A DNA stretch of 64,000 nt from Luteimonas mephitis DSM 12574 (GTDB lineage: Bacteria; Pseudomonadota; Gammaproteobacteria; Xanthomonadales; Xanthomonadaceae): contig NZ_AULN01000013.1 in assembly GCF_000422305.1 (NCBI RefSeq), positions 186,001 through 250,000 of the forward strand, in the 5' to 3' direction. The notes beneath the pieces are model-generated. The model did not search any database. It was given only the letters and a program-made list of their open reading frames with translations, and was not told the origin of the DNA. A program made the position numbers and the translations under genes. This document shows positions 58,699-64,000 of this stretch, piece after piece. Each line of letters starts with the position of its first letter. The stretch's first letter is position 1.

Positions 58699-58932
58699 AT
58701 GTCTTTTGATCTTGGCGGAATTGCAAAACTGGCGGGACAGCTCATTGGCGGCGCGATCGGCGGCCCGTTGGGCTCGATGATCGGCGGCATGATCGGCGAC
58801 ATGCTCGGGCAGGCCATCAGCGGCCAGTCGGGCGACATCCTCGGTGATTCCGGGCTGGCAGAGGCCGCGCAGCAGCTGTTCCAGGGCAACTACGACGGTG
58901 CGCTGAACCTCGCGTTGAACGGCGGGGGCTGA
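58699..58932 (+). CDS. small glycine-zipper membrane-active protein
   Basis: 77 residues with a run of glycine-zipper motifs (GGAIGGPLGSMIGGMIGDMLG). This forms one or two membrane-spanning helices, and a short amphipathic C-terminus follows (LAEAAQQLFQGNYDGALNLAL). There is no Sec signal. Such helices oligomerise in membranes; a translocon-pore or secreted role is an inference from context. ATG at 58699 with AGGGAG seven bases before; an ATG two codons earlier (58693) would sit too close to that site. The gene ends four bases before the next one. Confidence 0.7.
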   Translation: MSFDLGGIAKLAGQLIGGAIGGPLGSMIGGMIGDMLGQAISGQSGDILGDSGLAEAAQQLFQGNYDGALNLALNGGG

Positions 58933-58935
58933 GCC

Positions 58936-59220
58936 GTGAACCGCGGGTGGGTCGAAGACGTCGAGCGACTGCATCAGGAAGGCATCATCGACGGCGACGA
59001 CCAGAACACGCTGATCCGCCACATGGAGGAGCATCGTCGTTCGCTGCAGGACGAGCTCAAGCTGATCGTGCCTGAATACAACGATCGCATTGCCCGGGAT
59101 GGGCAGCCAAGCGCCGACGAGTGGCTCGCCGCCAAGGCGCGCGAACTCGGCGAACGCGATGGCGAAAGGACGCGGCGTGTCGTCGACACCCTGTCGGCGG
59201 TGAACACACCTGCGCCCTAG
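58936..59220 (+). CDS. small protein with W-x-E-x-L motif, T3SS-associated
   Basis: 94 residues starting at GTG, three bases after the glycine-zipper gene, so probably one operon. The N-terminal block WVEDVERLHQEGIIDGDDQN is followed by TLIRHMEEHRRSLQDELKL. It is clearly related to residues about 92-125 of the protein encoded at 60305 (WLETLEALRDMGVVDEDESN then TLVRQLDQAL). The rest is helical and charged. No known family recognised. The small, acidic/basic helical character would suit a T3SS chaperone or regulator, but that is inference. Confidence 0.7.
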   Translation: MNRGWVEDVERLHQEGIIDGDDQNTLIRHMEEHRRSLQDELKLIVPEYNDRIARDGQPSADEWLAAKARELGERDGERTRRVVDTLSAVNTPAP

Positions 59221-59347
59221 CGGCCCCGGAAGGGGCCGCCATGGGCTTGCACGAGGACATCACGCGTACTCCTGTATTGCTCTCCAGCATCCGTTTTCGC
59301 GAATCCAAGCCGCGGATGCTGCGGCAGCCCGGAATGATGTCATCGAC

Positions 59348-60172
59348 ATGAAAAAAGCGGCTTCAGCTGCCGTCCTGCTCCTCTCCATTGCGGGAGCTGC
59401 GCATGCCCAGGTCGATTACGTCGGCTCGTGGATCGGGGCAAATGATTTCAGAAGGCAGATCGAGCGATCGCAGGACAATCGCGACGTCGGCAAGCATCCG
59501 AAGCGGGAAGAAGCCGACGCGGTAGTTACGCCGGTGGCCGCGAGTGCGGAAGCCGAGTACCTCGACGCGATGCGCGAACTGCGGTACGAGCCGTCCGCAA
59601 CGGTTACCAGGCATGTCAATGCAAGCATGGCGAGCGTGCTTGTCGGACGGCCGGCCGAGCAACCCTCCAGCACGACCCAGCTGCTGGAAGCCTGCTTCTT
59701 GCAGCATCCCGGTTTCCGGCGCCTGTTGGCCGCGCAGGTTGGCGGCACCAGGGACGTCGTGTTCGGGGCGCTGAATGCAGGCGTGTTGCAGCATCGCTTC
59801 CGGAAAAGGCTCGAAAGCCACGGGTATTCGGCGAACAACATTGCCGATGTCAGCAACGCTTTCCTGATCGATGCATGGGCCGTGGTGAACGGGCGGAAAG
59901 TCGATCAGGCAGTTGCGTTCAGAGGCTTGCGAGCAGAGCTTCGCCGTACGCTTTCAGGTGGACAGGCGCCGCCGCAACTTAGCGCTGAAACCCGCCAAGA
60001 AAACACCGAGGCGCTCGCCCTGCTGGCGATGCTGGTAGCGGCCGCCCGGCACAACGCGCGCGATCCGGAAAACCAGGCGAGCCTGAGGGCCGGGGTGGAC
60101 GATATCGGCAGGCGCATGGGAATCGAGCTGCGCCAGGTAGCACTCACCGAGCACGGCTTTGTTGCGCGGTGA
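59348..60172 (+). CDS. DUF6683-like exported protein
   Basis: A 274-residue protein with a Sec signal peptide (MKKAASAAVLLLSIAGAAHA). The mature part has the order of conserved elements I associate with DUF6683 proteins of Xanthomonadaceae: LRYEPSATVTRHV, a central hydrophobic helix, then YSANNIADVSNAFLIDAWAVVNGR and a C-terminal helical segment. Function unknown. Its Sec signal makes it a periplasmic neighbour, not a T3SS substrate. Base composition is a little less GC-rich than the core. Probably in the transcript that begins at box copy 2. Confidence 0.65.
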   Translation: MKKAASAAVLLLSIAGAAHAQVDYVGSWIGANDFRRQIERSQDNRDVGKHPKREEADAVVTPVAASAEAEYLDAMRELRYEPSATVTRHVNASMASVLVGRPAEQPSSTTQLLEACFLQHPGFRRLLAAQVGGTRDVVFGALNAGVLQHRFRKRLESHGYSANNIADVSNAFLIDAWAVVNGRKVDQAVAFRGLRAELRRTLSGGQAPPQLSAETRQENTEALALLAMLVAAARHNARDPENQASLRAGVDDIGRRMGIELRQVALTEHGFVAR

Positions 60173-60203
60173 TACCGGCACGGACAACAGCCGTCATGGC
60201 GAC

Positions 60204-60249
60204 CTAGGGTCGGTCCTAGATGACTGGGAGCCTGGAAGCTCCTATGTTG
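60204..60249 (+). promoter_or_regulatory. putative T3SS-regulon box plus -10 (copy 3)
   Basis: CTAGGGTCGGTCCTAGATGA begins at 60204; CTAGG and CCTAG form an inverted repeat. A -10-like TATGTT begins at 60243, 40 bases from the box start. It lies 32 bases after the DUF6683-like gene and before the gene at 60305. Confidence 0.68.
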
Positions 60250-60304
60250 CAGTCATCAGCAAGGATTGGACTTGGAAACCCACGAGGCATCCTGGGAATT
60301 GACC

Positions 60305-60904
60305 ATGCAGAAGCCGCCGCGCCGCACTTCCACAGCAGCCAGCACCGCTACCTCGAACTGGGGATTGCGGGATCGCAGCGTGCTGGATGGCAGCGGTGAG
60401 GGTTCAGGCCAGCAAGCTTCCCCTGCTGCTGACGACACGCAAGCGCTGATCAACGACTTCGATGCTTCCTTGCAGGCAGATGCCGATCTCGACCAGGAAG
60501 GACGCGAGTTCCTGAGCCAGCAGTTCCGGACTGCGGTCCGGGAAGCGGCATCCAGCGGTGCAACCAGCAGGCCACTGGAGCGCTCCGACTGGCTGGAGAC
60601 TCTCGAAGCACTGCGCGACATGGGTGTCGTGGACGAGGACGAGAGCAACACCCTGGTACGACAGCTCGACCAGGCGCTGCAGCCACTGCAAAGCCGCAAC
60701 GTGCAAGTGGCGCTCGAGTTCAGCCGCCGCTGCAGCGAGCAGGACGAACAAGGCGCGCTGGAATGGCTGCGGGCCCAGACCGCCGAGGCGCCGAAGGCAC
60801 AACAACCCTCGTCTCCTCCGTCGCCGCAGTTGAAGCACGCCGCTTCGGGCGACACGGTGACCCAGTCCCGCTCACGTCGTTTGCGTGGCCCGCCCGTCAG
60901 ATAG
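60305..60904 (+). CDS. T3SS-flanking protein with W-x-E-x-L motif
   Basis: 199 residues. The N-terminal 60 residues are polar and disordered (MQKPPRRTSTAASTATSNWG). A helical part then contains SDWLETLEALRDMGVVDEDE and NTLVRQLDQALQPLQSRNV, homologous to the 94-residue protein encoded at 58936. The C-terminal 35 residues are disordered, Pro/Ser/Arg-rich. No Sec signal. A TTG at 60266 would extend it by 13 residues but lies very close to the predicted transcription start. Could be a gatekeeper-like, chaperone or secreted protein. Confidence 0.68.
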   Translation: MQKPPRRTSTAASTATSNWGLRDRSVLDGSGEGSGQQASPAADDTQALINDFDASLQADADLDQEGREFLSQQFRTAVREAASSGATSRPLERSDWLETLEALRDMGVVDEDESNTLVRQLDQALQPLQSRNVQVALEFSRRCSEQDEQGALEWLRAQTAEAPKAQQPSSPPSPQLKHAASGDTVTQSRSRRLRGPPVR

Positions 60905-60960
60905 CTCCGTCATTGCTGCACAAGAACGCGTCTCACCATTCTTATTTCGGAGATATCAAG

Positions 60961-61311
60961 ATGAGCATCGAAGGTTTCCATTTCTCGTATGTGGGTGAAG
61001 TCAGGAACGAACAGACGAGCAAGACTGCCGCGGCAAAGGGCAGCTGGCTGGTGGCGCTTGCCACGATGCTGGGCAAGATGGCTGACAGGCTCGGCGACTC
61101 GATCGTCAAGCAGGCCGAGAAGATCGACCAGCAGATGAACAAGGAAGCCAAGGCCCGGAACGACGGCAAGTCCGTCGAGAACAGCAACCTGACCCAGTTG
61201 AACGCTGAAATGCAGGCCATGGCACAGCAGATGAAGATGTTGATGGACGCCATCAGCACCATCATCAAGACCATTGGCGAAGGCAACCAGAGCATCGCCC
61301 GCAAGCAGTAA
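60961..61311 (+). CDS. second needle/filament-like secreted protein
   Basis: 116 residues with no signal peptide. KGSWLVALATMLGKMADRLG at residues 25-44 parallels GGSWYEAMSKAWGQTLDGQ of the needle SctF, and the ending TIGEGNQSIARKQ parallels VGQALETLGKRQ. In between is a long helix (NLTQLNAEMQAMAQQMKMLM). This two-helix layout suits a needle-tip filament (EspA-like) or alternative needle subunit. The ATG has GGAG eight bases upstream and is followed by a strong terminator. Probably co-transcribed with the gene at 60305. Confidence 0.7.
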   Translation: MSIEGFHFSYVGEVRNEQTSKTAAAKGSWLVALATMLGKMADRLGDSIVKQAEKIDQQMNKEAKARNDGKSVENSNLTQLNAEMQAMAQQMKMLMDAISTIIKTIGEGNQSIARKQ

Positions 61312-61333
61312 GGCGCTTGCCACAAGGATGTCC

Positions 61334-61373
61334 CCGAAGGCCAGGCGCGCCAGCGCCTGGCCTTCGGCTTTCC
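61334..61373 (+). terminator. intrinsic terminator after the needle-like gene
   Basis: A perfect 14-bp stem CCGAAGGCCAGGCG / CGCCTGGCCTTCGG around the 6-base loop CGCCAG (61334-61367), followed by CTTTCC. It lies 22 bases downstream of the stop at 61311 and ends the rightward T3SS block. Confidence 0.88.
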
Positions 61374-62034
61374 AGGGATGCAACTTCGAGGTGCGCGGCG
61401 CGTGGCATCCCCCGCGACGGGTTGGGTTGGGGGACGGCTGTGCCGTGGTGCCCAGTCGCAGTGCGTTCGACATTGACGGATGAAGCGGGTCGGCGTGAGC
61501 CGTGGCTCATTCGTTGCCGGTCGCCGTCATACACGTACCCGGATCAGCAAAGGCGTTACGGCGGGCGATGACCGCTGGTGTGCCGGGGCCAGCCGTTCGG
61601 CAAGCCGGCGGAGGCGTCCTGTGCGGCTTCGGTGAAGGGAGGACGCCAGCCACGCCGCTGGCCGCCTGCAGTTTCTTCTACAAATCGATCGTTGCGGAGG
61701 TTGCCTGCGCGCTGGCTGTCATTTCCGCTGCTCCGTGGATCGACGTCGTCAGCATGGGTCCGGTTGCGCATGGAGCCCTGCCGCATGTTCGATCGGACAA
61801 CTCTCTTTGGCCGGGCATGTTCTCTGGCGCCTGCAGGAGCCGTAGTCACCGCGCATTGCCTGGGCGCCATCCCTGGAAGCGCCACCATCGTTCCCGGCAT
61901 GGGCTGGAGTGGCATCGGTCGAGGCAGGGCTGATCGAGCGACGCAGAGCTCTAGACACGCGTCGTGTCGTCGGCATGATCGTCGATCAGCCGTGGCGGGA
62001 GAACTGCGGCAGGCGCTGTATCGCGGCGGTGCCG
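61374..62034. other. gene-free stretch between convergent T3SS-flanking genes
   Basis: About 660 bases without a supportable gene. Several open frames on both strands cross it (for example 61502-61933 rightward and 61556-62071 leftward), but their products are compositionally random and none has a ribosome-binding site. Scattered rarer codons suggest decayed coding DNA. I see no repeat or promoter. Confidence 0.5.
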
Positions 62035-63447
62035 TCAGCGGCGATGCCGCGACAGGCGGCGAGCCACCCACCAGGCGGCGGCGCCCGTTGCCAGCCCGAA
62101 TGCGGAAAGCCAGCGGGTGTGGCTCTGGCCCACGAGATCATCGGCCATGTGGCCGGGGCCCATGAAAATGACAATGGCAGCGGCCAGGCAGCCGTAGGCG
62201 ATGATCGCCAGCATCCAGAACAGCCACTGCATCGCACGTGCGATCTCGCGTTCGGATCCCGCCTCACCGGCATTCGTGTGCCCCAGCGCGCCCATGGCCC
62301 AGAGCAGGCGGGCCACGCCGCCCTTGGGCATGGATCCCAACCGGCTGCGCAGGCTGCGGCGCTGCGCGCCGTCGAGCGTGTGCCCGGCCGCGTTGAGCAT
62401 GTTCTCGGCGCGCATTGCGGCGACCGCGTCGTTGGCGGGAAGGATGACGCCGCGCGCGTCCGCGGGCTGGTTGACCGGTGCCGTGGCCATCGTCAGTCCG
62501 GCCGCGGCCAGCGCGGCGGTGCTGCCGGAGGGCAGCGCGGGCGCGGCGGGCAAGGTCGGGGGAGTGGCGGTCGGGGGAGGAGGTGCGGTAGCCGGAGCGG
62601 TGGTTGCGGTGCGTCCAGCGGCCAGGGCGGCATCTGCCGGCCGGTTTGGCGCCAGCAGCGCGGCGTCCGAGGCTGCGCGCTGTTGCGCTGCCAGGGTGCT
62701 TGCCTGGGACAGCGTGGTGCCGGCTGTCATGCCGGCGGTGTTCGTGCTCGTCGCGGCGGTATTGGCAGCGGCATTGGCGAAGCCGGTGGCGGCACCTCCC
62801 TGGGCGGCGAAGGCACCCTGCGCACGACCGGCGGCATTGGCCGCGTTCATGCCCGATGGCATGGGGATTCCGTCGGCCCGCGCATGGGCCGAAGCTCCTG
62901 CGTTTGCGTGGGCCTGTGCGCTGGCAGCCTGGGAAGGATTGCCGGCGGTTGAATTCGCATTCGAGTGGGCGGGTGGTCCGGGAACGTGGCGATGCTCGGG
63001 CCGTCCATCGGAATCTCGCAGCACGCTCTGTACGCCGTTGGCCATCGAGAACAGGGTATTGCCGAGCTGGCGGGCGATGCCGGGGGCGACGTCCAACATG
63101 CCCGGCAAGCCGGGGCCGCCGGTACCCATCGAACCCGAGCCGCGAACGCCGCCCTGGTCGCCTTGATTGCCCTGGTTGCCTTGGTTGCCGCGGATCTCCC
63201 CGTTGCCGCGATTGCCTTCCTGCGCCGCGGGGTTGTTGCCACCGGTGCGTGGGCCATTGCCCTGCTGCACGCCGTCGTTGCCGTTTCCGTTGCCGTTGCC
63301 GTTGTTGCCGTGCGTCTTGCCCTTGTCGCCGTGGTTGCCCTTGTCGCCGTGCGTGCCGAGCGGTTCTGCAGGCTCACCCTTGCCCGAATTGCCGGGCGTG
63401 CCCGCGTGCACGAACGCCCCGTTGCCGCTCACTGGTCCGATCGTCAT
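62035..63447 (-). CDS. large Gly/Asn-rich, Ala-rich protein with C-terminal membrane helices (T3SS-flanking)
   Basis: 470 residues with no Sec signal. Residues about 15-110 are low complexity, Gly/Asn/Asp repeats (HGDKGNHGDKGKTHGNNGNG and similar, NQGNQGNQGDQGG). A long Ala/Thr/Pro-rich region reaches residue 320. A globular helical part follows (RAENMLNAAGHTLDGAQRRSL). Two membrane helices lie near the C-terminus (QWLFWMLAIIAYGCLAAAIV and WLSAFGLATGAAAWWVARRL). The ATG at 63447 (MTIGPVSGNGAF) is chosen over the earlier frame start. The layout suits a secreted translocator or membrane-inserting effector; no family recognised. It has box copy 4 upstream. Confidence 0.7.
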   Translation of the reverse strand: MTIGPVSGNGAFVHAGTPGNSGKGEPAEPLGTHGDKGNHGDKGKTHGNNGNGNGNGNDGVQQGNGPRTGGNNPAAQEGNRGNGEIRGNQGNQGNQGDQGGVRGSGSMGTGGPGLPGMLDVAPGIARQLGNTLFSMANGVQSVLRDSDGRPEHRHVPGPPAHSNANSTAGNPSQAASAQAHANAGASAHARADGIPMPSGMNAANAAGRAQGAFAAQGGAATGFANAAANTAATSTNTAGMTAGTTLSQASTLAAQQRAASDAALLAPNRPADAALAAGRTATTAPATAPPPPTATPPTLPAAPALPSGSTAALAAAGLTMATAPVNQPADARGVILPANDAVAAMRAENMLNAAGHTLDGAQRRSLRSRLGSMPKGGVARLLWAMGALGHTNAGEAGSEREIARAMQWLFWMLAIIAYGCLAAAIVIFMGPGHMADDLVGQSHTRWLSAFGLATGAAAWWVARRLSRHRR

Positions 63448-63487
63448 CGCAAGGCCCTCCAGGGGTCGGGCGCAGGCACCCGATTCC

Positions 63488-63533
63488 AGCGTATGGCAAC
63501 GCTCCGGCGTCAATCACCTGTGGCCAACCCTAG
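63488..63533 (-). promoter_or_regulatory. putative T3SS-regulon box plus -10 (copy 4)
   Basis: Read leftward from 63533: CTAGGGTTGGCCACAGGTGA, then CATACG/TACGCT at 63493-63488, 41 bases from the box start. The predicted transcription start near 63481 gives a leader of about 34 bases before the ATG at 63447. Confidence 0.65.
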
Positions 63534-63584
63534 GTTGACGACCGGTTTCATGGGAGACGCGTGCCGCCCGGCACGGAACGCGCA

Positions 63585-63614
63585 TAAAAAAGGGGAAGGC
63601 ACTGGGCCTTCCCC
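63585..63614 (-). terminator. intrinsic terminator of the gene at the right edge
   Basis: Leftward: 9-bp stem GGGGAAGGC / GCCTTCCCC with a 5-base loop (63592-63614), followed by TTTTTTATGCG. It lies 131 bases after the stop of the partial leftward gene at 63746. Confidence 0.85.
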
Positions 63615-63745
63615 TGCAAATGTCCGGCTGGGCCGGAGGACTTTCGGTTGTGGCATGGCTCCGGCACCAAGGCCGGATGTGGACAGGCTAGCGTGACCAA
63701 AAACCTAATGCAACACCTGAAATAAATTCATTCAAGCCATTGATA

Positions 63746-64000
63746 TCATTGGTCTGCGAAATCAAGGGCCTCGCGCTTGATCTGGCGACGCTCGGGCGTG
63801 GGCAGGGCCCAGTCGTTATTGAACAGGGCCGGCTCCCAGCCGCCGTAGGTCGGATTGGGCAGCATCCACCAGCGCTCGCCGAACCAGTCGCCGTATTCGT
63901 CGAGCAGCCCGGCGCGGTCCTGTGGGGTGTTGGCCACGACCTCGACGAAGTCGCCGAGCTGGTCGCCGAACTGCATCAGCACCCGATACTCGCGCCCGGC
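63746..64000 (-). CDS. C-terminal part of an unidentified protein (partial, runs off the right edge)
   Basis: 85 codons, open to the window edge. The visible C-terminus is rich in Trp and Pro (ERWWMLPNPTYGGWEPALFN, then LPTPERRQIKREALDFAD) and preceded by a helical segment (FGDQLGDFVEVVANTPQDR). It looks like a conserved globular protein, but I cannot name the family from this part. It has its own terminator and therefore is transcribed separately from the Gly/Asn-rich gene. Confidence 0.7.
   Translation of the reverse strand, partial: AGREYRVLMQFGDQLGDFVEVVANTPQDRAGLLDEYGDWFGERWWMLPNPTYGGWEPALFNNDWALPTPERRQIKREALDFADQ

Noticed and set aside
61502..62165. Several short frames on both strands right of the needle-like gene
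   Set aside because: No ribosome-binding site, mutually overlapping, random composition, no recognisable domain.

Overview
The window is about 70% GC chromosomal DNA from a gammaproteobacterium, most likely a Xanthomonadaceae/Lysobacteraceae member of the Lysobacter-Luteimonas-Stenotrophomonas kind. The evidence is the base composition, the TamA/TamB, PlsB, RdgC and Tex homologues, short dispersed hairpin repeats, and a fragment resembling XVIPCD, the C-terminal signal of Xanthomonadales type IV secretion effectors. I saw no rRNA, tRNA, CRISPR array, insertion sequence or integrase.

Positions 1-41,900 are mostly housekeeping. They hold a biotin operon (bioF, a drug/metabolite transporter, bioH, bioC); a lower-GC patch with a small exported protein; a Thr/Ser dehydratase-like enzyme; a Gly/Tyr-rich lipoprotein; mnmG; tex; and two facing gene tails (XVIPCD-like effector tail and ankyrin-like tail) that look like a decayed effector locus. 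Next come a sialidase-fold lipoprotein, a SIMPL-domain protein, tamA-tamB, glyQ and glyS (glyS carries a low-GC in-frame insert), a glutamine amidotransferase, tatA-tatB-tatC, a SYLF protein, hemH with an alpha/beta hydrolase, a YgjP-type metallopeptidase, rdgC, ttcA and plsB. At least three families of short dispersed palindromic repeats sit between these genes.

Positions about 41,900-63,500 hold a non-flagellar type III secretion system (T3SS). sctU points right. A leftward block carries a sensor kinase, a FixJ/LuxR-type response regulator, sctQ, sctR, sctS and sctT. A rightward block carries a FliO-like gene, sctV, sctD, sctF, sctI, sctJ, sctK, sctL, sctN, sctO and sctP. The I-J-K-L-N-O-P order and the SctK and FHA-type SctD place it near the Ysc/Bsc branch. 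The secretin (SctC), the gatekeeper and recognisable translocators are not in the window. Flanking the core are small genes of unknown function: a glycine-zipper protein, two proteins sharing a W-x-E-x-L motif block, a DUF6683-like exported protein, a second needle-like protein and a Gly/Asn-rich protein with C-terminal membrane segments.

The most novel signal is a near-palindromic box, consensus CTAGGGTYGNYCMYAGRTG, found four times. Each copy is upstream of one of these unknown T3SS-flanking genes or small operons, and three have a TAT-like -10 element about 40 bases further on. It looks like the operator-promoter of a small T3SS regulon; the FixJ-type regulator encoded inside the cluster is the obvious candidate to bind it. 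Other unusual points are an approximately 85-residue Pro/Ala-rich insertion in SctR and a FliO-like gene in an injectisome locus.
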